A DNA stretch of 64,000 nt from Acanthosepion lycidas (lineage: Eukaryota > Mollusca > Cephalopoda > Sepiida > Sepiidae): the NCBI GenBank assembly GCA_963932145.1, contig OZ010611.1:58599292-58663291 (forward strand). The letters are read 5' to 3'. This document shows positions 12,841 to 26,033 of this stretch, piece after piece. The position numbers and the translations under genes were made by a program. The notes beneath the pieces are model-generated. The model saw only the letters and a program-made list of their open reading frames with translations. It did not search any database and was not told the DNA's origin. Every line of letters begins with the position of its first letter. Position 1 is the stretch's first letter.

Positions 12841-14040
12841 TCTGGATTGAAATTATTTTTCATTCTCATTGATAGAAATGGAGTAGCGTGCAATGGTTTC
12901 GTCTCATACAACTGTGAGTTAGTAGAATAATTTGTGGGCACAAAATGGGTGATCAGTGTCTTATTCTCTTCTGTTTGTGCCTTGTCTTTACCTTTTTCTT
13001 CTATATTCAACATTATGTAGAGGCAAGGCCCACCTCTAAATCTGGATTGTAATTATTGTTCATTCTAATTCATAGAAATGGAGTAGCGATCAATGGTGTC
13101 ATCTCATACAACTGTGAGCTAGTAGAAAAATTTGTGGGCACAAAATGGGTGATCAGTGACTTATTCTCTTCTGTTTGAGCCTTGTCTTTAGCTTTGTCTT
13201 CTATATTTAACATTATCTACAGGGCAGGCCCCCCCTTTAAATCTGGATTGAAATTATTTTTCATTCTAATTCATAGAAATGGAGTAGCGTGCAATGGTGT
13301 CGTCTCATACAACTGTGAGTTAGTAGAAAAACTTGTGGTCACAAAATCGGTGATCAGTGACTTATTCTCTTCTGTTTGTGCCTTGTCTTTAGCTTTTTCT
13401 TCTATATTTAACATTATGTAGAGGAAAGGCCACCCCCTAAATCTGGAATGTAATTATTATTCATTCTAATTCATAGAAATGGAGTAGCGTGCAATGGTGT
13501 CGTCTCATACAACTGTGAGTTAGTAGAAAAATTTGTGGGCACAAAATGGGTGATCAGTGTCTTATTCTCTTCTGTTTGTGCCTTGTCTTTACCTTTTTCT
13601 TCTATATTTAACATTATGTAGAGGCAAGGCCCCCCTCTAAATCTGGATTGATATTATTTTTCATTCTAATTCATAGAAATGGAGTAGAGTGCAATGCTGT
13701 CGTCTCATACAACTGTGTGTTAGTAGAAAAATTTGTGGGCACAAAATGGGTGATCAGTGTCTTATTCTCTTCTGTTTGAGCCTTGTCTTTACCTTTTTCT
13801 TCTATATTTAACATTATGTAGAGGCAAGGCCCCACTCTAAATCTGGATTGAAATTATTTTTCATTCTACTTCATAGAAATGGAGTAGCGTGCAAGGGTGT
13901 CGTCTCATACAACTTTGAATTAGTAGAAAAATTTGTGGGAACAAAATGGGTGATCAATGTCTTATTCTCTTCTGTTTGTGCCTTGTCTCTACCTTTTTCT
14001 TCTATATTTAACAGTATGTAGAGGCAAGGCCCCCCTCTAA
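12841..14040 (+). repeat. 6-mer higher-order repeat, copy I
   Basis: Six B monomers with distinct marks: m1 (cattctcattgatag, ggtttcgtc, gaataattt), m2 (attgttcattc, gcgatcaatgg, gagctag, tttgtcttc, ctacagggcagg), m3 (acttgtggtcac, aatcggtgatc), m4 (attattcattc), m5 (ggattgatatt, gtagagtgcaatgctg, ctgtgtgtta) and m6 (ctacttcatag, gcaagggtg, aactttgaatt, gtctctacc). The m1, m2, m5 and m6 marks return in copy II at an offset of 1200-1201 bp. Positions 3 and 4 differ between copies I and II. Confidence 0.85.
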
Positions 14041-15236
14041 ATCTGGATTAAAATTATTTTTCATTCTCATTCATAGAAATGGTGTAGCGTGCAATGGTTT
14101 CGTCTAATACAACTGTGAGTTAGTAGAATAATTTGTGGGCACAAAATGGGTGATCAGTGTCTTATTCTCTTCTGTTTGTGCCTTGTCTTTACCTTTTTCT
14201 TCTATATTCAACATTATGTAGAGGCAAGGCCCATCTCTAAATCTGGATTGAAATTATTGTTCATTCTAATTCATAGAAATGGAGTAGCGATCAATGGTGT
14301 CGTCTCATACAACTGTGAGCTAGTAGAAAAATTTGTGGGCACAAAATGGGTGATCAGTGACTTATTCTCTTCTGTTTGAGCGTTGTCTTTAGCTTTGTCT
14401 TCTATATTTAACATTATCTACAGGGCAGGCCCCACTCTAAATCTGGATTGAAATTATTTTTCATTCTAATTCATACAAATGGAGTAGCGTGCAATGGTGT
14501 CGTCTCATACAACTGTGAGTTAGTAGAAAAATTTGTGGGCACAAAATGGGTGATCAGTGTCTTATACTCTTCTGTTTGTGCCTTGTCTTTACCTTTTCCT
14601 TCTATATTTAACATTATGTAGAGGCAAGGCCCCCCTCTAAATCTGGATTGAAATTATTTTTCATTCTAATTCATAGAAATGGAGTAGCGTGCAAAGGTGT
14701 CATCTCATACAACTGTGAGTTAGTAGAAAAATTTGTGGGCACAAAATGGGTGATCAGTGACTTATTCTCTTCTGTTTGTGCCTTGTCTCTACCTTTTTCT
14801 TCTATATTTAACATTATGTAGAGGCAAGGCCCCCCTCTAAATCTGGATTGATATTATTTTACATTCTAATTCATAGAAATGGATTAGAGTGCAATGCTGT
14901 CGTCTCATACAACTGTGTGTTAGTAGAAAAATTTGTGGGCACAAAATGGGTGATCAGTGTCTTATTCTCTTCTGTTTGAGCCTTGTCTTTACCTTTTTCT
15001 TCTATATTTAACATTATGTAGAGGCAAGGCCCCACTCTAAATCTGGATTGAAATTATTTTTCATTCTACTTCATAGAAATAGAGTAGCGTGCAAGGGTGT
15101 CGTCTCATACAACTTTGAATTAGTAGAAAAATTTGTGGGAACAAAATGGGTGATCAATGTCTTATTCTGTTTGTGCCTTGTCTCTACCTTTTTCTTCTAT
15201 ATTTAACAGTATGTAGAGGCAAGGCCCCCCTCTAAA
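14041..15236 (+). repeat. 6-mer higher-order repeat, copy II
   Basis: This copy repeats m1, m2, m5 and m6. Positions 3 and 4 carry alternative units: one with tatactcttctg and ccttttccttc, the other with gcaaaggtgtcatctc and gtctctacc. Copy II is closer to copy III than to copy I. In its last unit five bases are missing from cttattctcttctgtttg, giving cttattctgtttg near 15165, which shortens the period to copy III to 1196 bp. Confidence 0.85.
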
Positions 15237-16436
15237 TCTGGATTAAAAATTATTTTTCATTCTCATTCATAGAAATGGAGTAGCGTGCAATGGTTTCGTC
15301 TAATACAACTGTGAGTTAGTAGAATAATTTGTGGGCACAAAATGGGTGATCAGTGTCTTATTCTCTTCTGTTTGTGCCTTGTCTTTACCTTTTTCTTCTA
15401 TATTGAACATTATGTAGAGGCAAGGCCCACCTCTAAATCTGGATTGAAATTATTGTTCATTCTAATTCATAGAAATGGAGTAGCGTTCAATGGTGTCGTC
15501 TCATACAACTGTGAGCTAGTAGAAAAATTTGTGGGCACAAAATGGGTGATCAGTGACTTATTCTCTTCTGTTTGAGCCTTGTCTTTAGCTTTGTCTTCTA
15601 TATTTAACATTATCTACAGGGCAGGCCCCACTCTAAATCTGGATTGAAATTATTTTTCATTCTAATTCATAGAAATGGAGTACCGTGCAATGGTGTCGTC
15701 TCATACAACTGTGAGTTAGTAGAAAAATTTGTGGGCACAAAATGGGTGATCAGTGTCTTATACTCTTCTGTTTGTGCCTTGTCTTTACCTTTTCCTTCTA
15801 TATTTAACATTATGTAGAGGCAAGGCCCCCCTCTAAATCTGGATTGAAATTATTTTTCATTCTAATTCATAGAAATGGATTAGCGTGCAAAGGTGTCATC
15901 TCATACAACTGTGAGTTAGTAGAAAAATTTGTGGGCACAAAATGGGTGATCAGTGACTTATACTCTTCTGTTTGTGCCTTGTCTCTACCTTTTTCTTCTA
16001 TATTTAACATTATGAAGAGGCAAGCCCCCCCTCTAAATCTGGATTGAAATTATTTTTCATTCTAATTCATAGAAATGGAGTAGCGTGCAATGGTGTCGTC
16101 TCATACAACTGTGAATTAGTAGAAAAACTTGTGGTCACAAAATCGGTGATCAGTGACTTATTCTCTTCTGTTTGTGCCTTGTCTTTAGCTTTTTCTTCTA
16201 TATTTAACATTATGTAGAGGCAAGGCCCCCCCCTAAATCTGGATTGAAATTATTTTTCATTCTAATTCATAGAAATGGAGTAGCGTGCAATGGTGTCGTC
16301 TCATACAACTGTGAGTTAGTAGAACAATTTGTGGGCACAAAATGGGTGATCAGTGTCTTATTCTCTTCTGTTTGTGCCTTGTCTTTACCTTTTTCTTCTA
16401 TATTTAACATTCTGTAGAGGCAAGGCCCCCCTCTAA
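15237..16436 (+). repeat. 6-mer higher-order repeat, copy III, followed by scrambled units
   Basis: m1, m2 and the two alternative middle units repeat those of copy II in order up to about 16036. The order then breaks: an m3-type unit (acttgtggtcac) stands at 16037-16236, and the next full B unit follows. Beyond the copy, 16437-16636 starts as m5 (ggattgatatt) and ends as m2 (gcgatcaatgg, gagctag, tttgtcttc). An m5 unit appears at 16837-17036, and an m2-like 3' end (tttgtcttc, ctacaggga) appears near 17210. Confidence 0.78.
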
Positions 16437-19298
16437 ATCTGGATTGATATTATTTTTCATTCTAATTCATAGAAATGGAGTAGCGATCAATGGTGTCGTC
16501 TCATACAACTGTGAGCTAGTAGAAAAATTTGTGGGCACAAAATGGGTGATCAGTGACTTATTCTCTTCTGTTTGAGCCTTGTCTTTAGCTTTGTCTTCTA
16601 TATTTAACATTATGTAGAGGCAAGGCCCCCCCCCAAATCTGGATTGAAATTATTTTTCATTGTCATTCATAGAAATGGAGTAGCGTGCAATGGTGTCGTC
16701 TCATACAACTGTGAGTTAGTAGAAAAATTTGTGGGCACAAAATGGGTGATCAGTGTCTTATTCTCTTCTGTTTGTGCCTTGTCTTTATCTTTTTCTTCTA
16801 TATTTAACATTATGTAGAGGCAAAGCCCCCCTCTAAATCTGGATTGAAATTATTTTTCATTCTAATTCATAGAAATGGAGTAGAGTGCAATGCTGTCGTC
16901 TCATACAACTGTGTGTTAGTAGAAAAATTTGTGGGCACAAAATGGGTGATCAGTGTCTTATTCTCTTCAGTTTGAGCCTTGTCTTTACCTTTTTCTTCTA
17001 TATTTAACATTATGTAGAGGCAAGGCCCCACTCTAAATCTGGATTGAAATTATTTTTCATTCTAATTCATAGAAATGGAGTAGCGTGCAATGGTGTCGTC
17101 TCATACAACTGTGAGTTAGTAGAAAAATTTGTGGGCACAAAATGGGTGATCAGTGACTTATTCTCTTCTGTTTGAGCCTTGTCTTTAGCTTTGTCTTCTA
17201 TATTTAACATTATCTACAGGGAAGGCCCCCGTCTAAATCTGGATTAAAATTATTTTTCATTCTAATTCATAGAAATGGAGTAGCGTGCAATGGTGTCGTC
17301 TCATACAACTGTGAGTTAGCAGAAAAATTTGTGGGCACAAAATGGGTGATCAGTGTCTTATACTTTTCTGTTTCTGCCTTGTCTTTACCTTTTCCTTCTA
17401 TATTTAACATTATATAGAGGCAAGGCCCCCCTCTAAATCTGGATTGAAATTATTTTTCATTCTAATTCATAGAAATGGAGTAGCGTGCAATGGTGTCGTC
17501 TCATACAACTGTGAGTTAGTAGAAAAATTTGTGGGCACAAAATGGGTGATCAGTGTCTTTTTCTCTTCTGTTTGTGCCTTGTCTTTACCTTTTTCTTCTA
17601 TATTTAACATTATGTAGAGGCAAGGACCCCCTCTAAATCTGGATTGAAATTATTTTTCATTCTAATTCATAGAAATGGTGTAGAGTGCAATGGTGTCGTC
17701 TCATACAACTGTGAGTTATTAGCAAAATTTGTGGGCACAAAATGGGTGATCAGTGTCTTCTTCTCTTCTGTTTGTGCCTTGTCTTTACCTTTTCCTTCTA
17801 TATTTAACATTATGTAGAGGCAAGGACACCCTCTAAATCTGGATTGAAATTATGTTTCATTCTAATTCATAGAAATGGAGTAGCGTGCAATGGTGTCGTC
17901 TCATACAACTGTGAGTTAGAAGAAAAATTTGTGGGCACAAAATGGGTGATCAGTGTCTTATTCTCTTCTGTTTGTGCCTTGTCTTTATCTTTTTCTTCTA
18001 TATTTAACATTATGAAGAGGCAAGGCCCCCCTCTAAATCTGGATTGAAATTATTTTTCATTCTAATTCATAGAAATGGAGTAGCGTACAATGGTGTCGTC
18101 TCATACAACTGTGAGTTAGTAGAAAAATTTGTGGGCACAATATGTTTGATCAGATACTTATTCTCTTCTGTTTGTGCCTTGCCTTTAGCTTTTTCTTCTA
18201 TATTTAACTTCATGTACAGGCAAGGCCCTCCTCAAAATCTGGATTGAAATTATATTTCATTCTAATTCATAGAAATGGTGCAGCCTACAATGGTGTCGTC
18301 TCATTCAACTGTGAGTTAGTAGAAAAATTTGTGGGCACAAAATGGGTGATCAGTGTCTTATTCTCTTCTGTTTGTGCCATGTCTTTACTTTTTCTTCTAT
18401 ATTTAACATTATGGAGAGGCAAGGCCCCCCTTTAAATCTGGATTGAAATTATTTTTCATTCTAATTCATAGAAATAGAGTAGCGTGCAATGGTGTCGTCT
18501 CATACAACTGTTAGTTAGTAGAAAAATTTGTTGGCACAAAATGGGTGATAAGTTATTTATTCTGTTCTGTTTGAGCCTCGTCATTACCTTTTTCTTCTAT
18601 ATTTAACATTATGTAGAGGCAAGGCCCCCCTCTAAATCTGGATTGAAATTATTTTTCATTCTTATTCATAGAATTGGAGTAGCATGCAATCGTGTCGTCT
18701 CATACAACTGTGAGTTAGTAGAAAAATTTGTGGGAACAAAATGGGTGATCAGTGTCTTATTCTCTTCTGTTTGTGCCTTGTCTTTAGCTTTTTCTTCTAT
18801 ATTTAACATTATGTAGAGGCAAGGCCCCCCTCTAAATCGGGATTGAAAGTATTTTTAATTCTAATTCATAGAAATGGTGTAGCGTGCAATGGTGTCGTCT
18901 CATACAACTGTGAGTTAGTAGAAAAATTTGTGGGCACAAAATGGGTGATCAGTGTCTTATTCTCTTCTGTTTGTGCCTTATCTTTATTTTTTCTTCTATA
19001 TTTAACATTATGTAGAGTCAAGGCCCCACTTTAAATCTGGATTGAAATTATTTTTCATTCTAATTCATAGAAAGAGTGTTGCGTGCAATGGTGTCGTCTC
19101 ATACAACTGTGAGTTAGAAAAATTTGTGGGCACAATATGTTTGATCAGAGTCTTATTCTCTTCTGTTTGTGTTTGCCTTTAGCTTTTTCTTCTATATTAA
19201 ACATTATGTAGAGGCAAGGCCACCCTCTAAATCTGGATTGAAATTATTTTTCATTCTAATTCATAGAAATGGAGCAGCTTGCAATGGTGTCATCTGAT

Positions 19299-20692
19299 AC
19301 AACTGTGAGTTAGTAGAAATATTAGTGGGCACAAAATGGGTGATCAGTGTCTTTTCTTCTGTTTGTGCCTTGTCTTTACTTTTTATTCTATATTTAACAT
19401 TATATAGAGGCAAGGCCCCCCTCTAAATCTGGATTGAAATTATTTTTCATTCTAATTCATAGAAATAGAGTAGCGTGCAATGGTGTCGTCTCATACAACT
19501 GTTAGTTAGTAGAAAAATTTGTTGGCACAAAATGGGTGATCAGTGTCTTAATCTCTTCTGTTTGTGCCTTGTCTTTACCTTTTTCTTCTATATTTAACAT
19601 TATGTAGAGGCAAGGCCCCCCTCTAAATCTGGATTGAAATTATTTTTCATTCTAATTCATAGAAATGGAGTAGCGTGCAATGGTGTCGTCTCATACAACT
19701 GTGAGTTAGTAGAATAATTTGTGGGCAGAAAATGGGTGATCAGTGTCATATTCTCTTCTGTTTGTGCCTTGTCTTTAGCTTTTTCTTCTATATTTAACAT
19801 TATGTAGAGGCAAGGCCCCCCTCTAAATCTGGATTAAAAATTATTTTTCATTCTAATTCATAGAAATGGAGTAGCGTGTAATGGTGTGGTCTCATACAAC
19901 TGTGAGTTAGTAGAAAGCATTTGTGGGCATAAAATGGGTGATCAGTGTCTTATTCTCTTCTGTTTGTGCCTTGTCTTTGGCTTTTTCTTCTATATTTAAC
20001 ATTATGTAGAGGTAAGGCCCCCCTCTAAATCTGGATTGAAATTATTTTTCATTCTAATTCATAGAAATGGAGTAGCGTGCAATGGTGTCGTCTCATACAA
20101 CTGTGAGTTAGTAGAAAAATTTGTCGGCACAAAATGTTTGATCAGAGTCTTATTCTCTTCTGTTTGTACCTTGTCTTTAGCTTTTTCTTCAATATTTAAC
20201 ATTATGTAGATGCAAGGCCCCCCTCTAAATCTGGATTAAAAATTATTTTTCATTCTAATTCATAGAAATGGAGTAGCGTGCAATGGTGTCGTCTCATACC
20301 ACTGTGAGTTAGTAGAAAGAATTTGTGGGCCAAAAATAGGTGATCAGTGTCTTATTCTCTTCTGTTTGTGCCTTGTCTTTACCTTTTTCTTCTATATTTA
20401 ACATTATGTAGAGGCAAGGCCCCCCTCTAAATCTGGATTGAAATTATTTTTCATTCTAATTCATAGAAATGGAGTAGCGTCCAATGGTGTCGTCTCATAC
20501 AGTTGTGAGTTAGTAGAAAAAAATCGTGGGCACAGAATGGGTGATCAGTGTCTTATTCTCTTCTGTTTGTGCCTTGTCTTTAGCTTTTTCTTCTATATTT
20601 AACATTATGTAGAGGCAAGGCCCCCCCTCTAAATCTGGATTAAAAATTATTTTTCATTCTAATTCATAGACATGGAGTAGCGTGCAATGGTG
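19299..20692 (+). repeat. 8-mer-period duplication, copy 1 (about 1394 bp matched)
   Basis: Positions 19299-20692 match 20903-22296 at a constant offset of 1604 bp (eight monomers). Shared private variants are aaatattagtgggc, gtgtcttttcttctg, tttactttttattc, cattatatagagg, aatagagtagcg, gtgtcttaatctc, ggtgtggtctc, gaaagcatttg, tttggctttttc, aggtaaggcc, cttcaatatttaac, catagacatgg and a seven-C cccccctc. No difference was noticed by eye within the matched span. Confidence 0.88.
19608..19807 (+). repeat. Representative subfamily B monomer (200 bp)
   Basis: B units carry tctggattg instead of tcttggttg, actgtgagttagtag instead of acagtgagttagg, gaaaaattt (five A, hence 200 bp instead of 201), usually tttacc but sometimes tttagc, and cattatgtagaggcaagg. 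This copy has the common gaataattt and tttagc variants. The 200 bp period is not a multiple of three, so no reading frame is kept from one unit to the next. Confidence 0.9.
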
Positions 20693-20902
20693 TGGTCTCA
20701 TACAACTGTGAGTTAGTAGAAAGCATTTGTGGGCTTAAAATGGGTGATCAGTGTCTTATTCTCTTCTGTTTGTGCCTTGTCTTTGGCTTTTTCTTCTATA
20801 TTTAACATTATGTAGAGGTAAGGCCCCCCTCTAAATCTGGATTGAAATTATTTTTCATTCTAATTCATAGAAATGGAGTAGCGTGCAATGGTGTCGTCTC
20901 AT

Positions 20903-22296
20903 ACAACTGTGAGTTAGTAGAAATATTAGTGGGCACAAAATGGGTGATCAGTGTCTTTTCTTCTGTTTGTGCCTTGTCTTTACTTTTTATTCTATATTTA
21001 ACATTATATAGAGGCAAGGCCCCCCTCTAAATCTGGATTGAAATTATTTTTCATTCTAATTCATAGAAATAGAGTAGCGTGCAATGGTGTCGTCTCATAC
21101 AACTGTTAGTTAGTAGAAAAATTTGTTGGCACAAAATGGGTGATCAGTGTCTTAATCTCTTCTGTTTGTGCCTTGTCTTTACCTTTTTCTTCTATATTTA
21201 ACATTATGTAGAGGCAAGGCCCCCCTCTAAATCTGGATTGAAATTATTTTTCATTCTAATTCATAGAAATGGAGTAGCGTGCAATGGTGTCGTCTCATAC
21301 AACTGTGAGTTAGTAGAATAATTTGTGGGCAGAAAATGGGTGATCAGTGTCATATTCTCTTCTGTTTGTGCCTTGTCTTTAGCTTTTTCTTCTATATTTA
21401 ACATTATGTAGAGGCAAGGCCCCCCTCTAAATCTGGATTAAAAATTATTTTTCATTCTAATTCATAGAAATGGAGTAGCGTGTAATGGTGTGGTCTCATA
21501 CAACTGTGAGTTAGTAGAAAGCATTTGTGGGCATAAAATGGGTGATCAGTGTCTTATTCTCTTCTGTTTGTGCCTTGTCTTTGGCTTTTTCTTCTATATT
21601 TAACATTATGTAGAGGTAAGGCCCCCCTCTAAATCTGGATTGAAATTATTTTTCATTCTAATTCATAGAAATGGAGTAGCGTGCAATGGTGTCGTCTCAT
21701 ACAACTGTGAGTTAGTAGAAAAATTTGTCGGCACAAAATGTTTGATCAGAGTCTTATTCTCTTCTGTTTGTACCTTGTCTTTAGCTTTTTCTTCAATATT
21801 TAACATTATGTAGATGCAAGGCCCCCCTCTAAATCTGGATTAAAAATTATTTTTCATTCTAATTCATAGAAATGGAGTAGCGTGCAATGGTGTCGTCTCA
21901 TACCACTGTGAGTTAGTAGAAAGAATTTGTGGGCCAAAAATAGGTGATCAGTGTCTTATTCTCTTCTGTTTGTGCCTTGTCTTTACCTTTTTCTTCTATA
22001 TTTAACATTATGTAGAGGCAAGGCCCCCCTCTAAATCTGGATTGAAATTATTTTTCATTCTAATTCATAGAAATGGAGTAGCGTCCAATGGTGTCGTCTC
22101 ATACAGTTGTGAGTTAGTAGAAAAAAATCGTGGGCACAGAATGGGTGATCAGTGTCTTATTCTCTTCTGTTTGTGCCTTGTCTTTAGCTTTTTCTTCTAT
22201 ATTTAACATTATGTAGAGGCAAGGCCCCCCCTCTAAATCTGGATTAAAAATTATTTTTCATTCTAATTCATAGACATGGAGTAGCGTGCAATGGTG
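20903..22296 (+). repeat. 8-mer-period duplication, copy 2
   Basis: This is a near-exact copy of 19299-20692. The 210 bp between the two matched spans (20693-20902) repeats the ggtgtggtctc, gaaagcatttg, tttggctttttc and aggtaaggcc unit found at 19885-20090, about 806 bp earlier. A 4-mer duplication is therefore nested in the 8-mer event. Copy 2 ends at about 22296, where ggtgtcgtctc replaces ggtgtggtctc. Confidence 0.86.
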
Positions 22297-23639
22297 TCGT
22301 CTCATACCACTGTGAGTTAGTAGAAAAATTTGTGGGCACAAAATGGGTGATCAGTGTCTTTTTCTCTTCTGTTTGTGTTTTGTCTTTACCTTTTTCTTCT
22401 ATATTTAACATTATGTAGAGGCAAGGCCCCCCTCTAAATCTGGATTGAAATTATTTTTCATTCTAATTCATAGAAGTGGAGTAACGTGCAATGGTGTCGT
22501 CTCATACAACTGTGAATTAGTAGAAAGAATACGTGGGCACAAAATGGGTGATCAGTGTCTTATTCTCTTCTGTTTGTGCCTTGTCTTTAGCTTTTTATTC
22601 TATATTTAACATTATGTAGAGGCAAGGCCCCCCTCTAAATCTGGATTGAAATTATTTTTCATTCTAATTCATAGAAATGGAGTAGCGTGCTATGGTGTCG
22701 TCTCATACAAATGTGAGTTAGTAGAAAAATTTGTCGGCACAAAATGGGTGATAAGTGTCTTATTCCCTTCTATTTGTGCCTTGTCTTTACCTTTTTCTTC
22801 TATATTTAACATTATGTAGAGGCAAGGCCCCCCTCTAAATCTGGATTGAAATTATTTTTCATTCTAATTCATAGAAATGGAGTAGCGTGCAATCGTGTCG
22901 TCTCATACAGTTGTGAGTTAGCAGAAAAAAATCGTGGGGACAAAATGGGTGATCAGTGTCTTATTCTCTTCTGTTTGTGCCTTGTCTTTAGCTTTTTCTT
23001 CTATATTTAACATTATGTAGAGGAAAGACCCCCCTCTAAATCTGTATTGAAATTATTTTCCATTCTAATTCATAGAAATGGAGTAGCGTGCAATGGTGTC
23101 GTCTCATACAACTGTAAGTTAGGAGAAAAATTTGTGGCACAAAATGGGTGATCAGTGTCTTATTCTCTTCGGTTTGAGCCTTGTCTTTAGCTTTTTCTTC
23201 TATATTTAACATTATGTAGAGGCAAGGCCCCCCTCTAAATCTGGATTGAAATTATTTTTCATTCTAATTCATAGAAATGGAGTAGCGTGCAATGGTGTCG
23301 TCTCATACAACTGTGAGTTAGTAGAAAAATTAATGTGCACAAAATGGGTGATCAGTGTCTTATTCTCTTCTGTTTGTGCCTTGTCTTTAGCTTTTTCTTC
23401 TATATCTAACATTACGTAGAGGCAAGGCCCCCCTCTAAATCTGGATTGAAATTATTTTTCATTCTAATTCATAGAAATGGAGTAGCGTGCAATGGTGTCG
23501 TCTCATACAACTGTGAGTTAGTAGAAAAATTTGTGGGCACAAAATGGGTGATCAGTGTCTTATTCTCTTCTGTTTGTGCCTTGTGTTTAGCTTTTTCTTC
23601 TATATTTAACATTATGTAGAGGCAAGGCCCCCCTCAAAA

Positions 23640-23810
23640 TCTGGATTGAAATTATTTATCATTCTAATTAATAGAAATGGAGTAGCGTTCAATGGTGTCG
23701 TCTCATACAACTGTGAGTTAGCAGATAAAATTTGTGGGTACAAAATGGGTGATCAGTGTCTTATTCTCTTCTGTTTCTGCCTTGTCTTTAGCTTTTTCTT
23801 CTATATTTAA
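23640..23810 (+). repeat. Hybrid B/D monomer at the block boundary
   Basis: The 5' portion has B-type tctggattg and the upstream ggcaaggcccccctc. The 3' portion has taattaatag, gcagataaaatttg, gtttctgcc and ctttatgtagaggctagg, all of the D/A block. The block border therefore lies inside a monomer (about 23660-23720), as expected from homologous exchange between subfamilies rather than end joining. Confidence 0.75.
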
Positions 23811-26033
23811 CTTTATGTAGAGGCTAGGCCCCCCTCTAAATCTTGGTTGAAATTATTTTTCATTCTAATTCATAGAAATGGAGTAGCGTGCAATGGTGTC
23901 GTCTCATACAACAGTGAGGTAGGAGAAAAAATTTGTTGGCACAAAATGGGTGATCAGTGTCTTATTCTCTTCTGTTTGTGCCTTGTCTTTAGCTTTCTCT
24001 TCTATATTTAACTTTATGTAGAGGCTAGGCCCCCCTCTAAATCTTGGTTGAAATTATTTTTCATTCTAATTCATAGAAATGGAGTAGCGTGCAATGGTGT
24101 CGTCTCATACAACAGTGAGTTAGGAGAAAAAATTTGTGGGCACAAAATGGGTGATCAGTGTCCTATTCTCTTCTGTTTGTGCCTTCTCTTTAGCTTTTTC
24201 TTCTATATTTAACTTTATGTAGAGGCTCGGCCCCTTTCTAAATCTTGGTTGAAATTATTTTTCATTCTAATTCATAGAAATGGAGTAGCGTGCAATGGTG
24301 TCATCTCATACAATAGTGAGTTAGGAGAAAAAATTTGTGGGCACAAAACGGGTGATCAGTGTCTTATTCTCTTCTGTTTGTGCCTTGTCTTTAGCTTTTT
24401 CTTCTATATTTAACTTTATGTAGAGGCTAGGCCCCTTTCTAAATCTTGGTTGAAATTATTTTTATTCTAATTCATAGAAATGGAGTAGCGTGCAATGGTG
24501 TCGTCTCATACAACAGTGAGTTAGGAGAAAAAATTTGTGGGCACAGAATGGGTGATCAGTGTTTATTCTCTTCAGTTTGTGCCTTGTCTTTAGGTTATTC
24601 TTCTATATTTAACATTATGTAGAGGCTAGGCCCCCCTCTAAATCTTGGTTGAAATTATTTTTCATTCTAATTAATAGAAATGGAGTAGCGTGCAATGGTG
24701 TCGTCTCATACAACTGTGAGTTAGCAGATAAAATTTGTGGGCACAAAATGGGTGATCAGTGTCTTATTCTCTTCTGTTTATGCCTTGTCTTTAGCTTTTT
24801 CTTCTATATTTAACTTTATGTAGAGGCTAGGCCCCCCTCTAAATCTTGGTTGAAATCATTTTTCATTCTAATTAATAGAAATGGAGTAGCGATCAAAGGT
24901 GTCGTCTCAAACAACAGTGTGTTAGGAGAAAAAATTTGTGGGCACAAAATGGGTGATCAGTGTCTTATTCTCTTCTATTTGTGCCTTGTCTTTAGCTTTT
25001 TCTTCTATATTTAACTTTATGTAGAGGCTAGGCCCCCCTCTAAATCTTGGTGTAAATCATTTTTCATTCTAATTAATAGAAATGGAGTAGCGTGAAATGG
25101 TGTCGTCTCATACAACTGTGAGTTAGCAGATAAAATTTGTGGGCACAAAATGGGTGATCAGTGTCTTATTCACTTCTGTTTATGCCTTGTCTTTAGCTTT
25201 TTCTTCTATATTTAACTTTATGTAGAGGATAGGCCCCCCTCTAAATCTTGGTTGAAATTATTTTTCATTCTAATTCATAGAAATGGAGTAGCGTGCAATT
25301 GTGTCGTCTCATACAACAGTGAGTTAGGAGAAAAAATTTGTTGGCGCAAAATGGGTGATCAGTGTCTTAATCTCTTCTGTTTGTGCCTTGTCTTTAGCTT
25401 TTTCTTCAATATGTAACTTTATGTAGAGGCTAGGTCCCCCTCTAAATCTTGGTTGAAATTATTTTTCATTCTAATTAATAGAAATGGAGTAGCGATCAAA
25501 GGTGTCGTCTCAAACAACAGTGAGTTAGGAGAAAAAATTTGTGGGCACAAAATGGGTGATCAGTGTCTTATTCTCTTCTGTTTATGCCTTGTCTTTAGCT
25601 TTTTCTTCTATATTTAACTTTATGTAGAGGATAGGCCCCTCTCTAAATCTTGGTTGAAATTATTTTTCATTCTAATTCATAGAAATGGAGTAGCGTGCAA
25701 TGGTGTCGTCTCATACAACAGTGAGTTAGGAGAAAAAATTTGTTGGCACAAAATGGGTGATCAGTGTCTTATTCTCTTCTGTTTGTGCCTTGTCTTTAGC
25801 TTTTTCTTCAATCTTTAACTTTATGTAGAGGCTAGGCCCCCCTCTAAATCTTGGTTGAAATTATTTTTCATTCTAATTAATAGAAATGGAGTAGCGATAA
25901 AAGGTGTCGTCTCAAACAACAGTGAGTTAGGAGAAAAAATTTGTGGGCACAAAATGGGTGATCAGTGTCTTATTCTCTTCTATTTGTGCCTTGTCTTTAG
26001 CTTTTTCTTCTATATTTAACTTTATGTAGAGGC

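Larger units (their letters stand above)
12111..23700 (+). repeat. Subfamily B block, second part
   Basis: About 58 B monomers. It contains the degraded 6-mer higher-order repeat at 12841-17220 and the 8-mer duplication at 19299-22296. The segment 18040-18800 shares private variants with 7660-9030, in a different order. The last monomer (23640-23810) is a hybrid: its 5' end is B type (tctggattg) and its 3' end is A/D type (gcagataaaa, gtttctgcc, ctttatgtagaggctagg). No gene or unique DNA is present. Confidence 0.9.
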
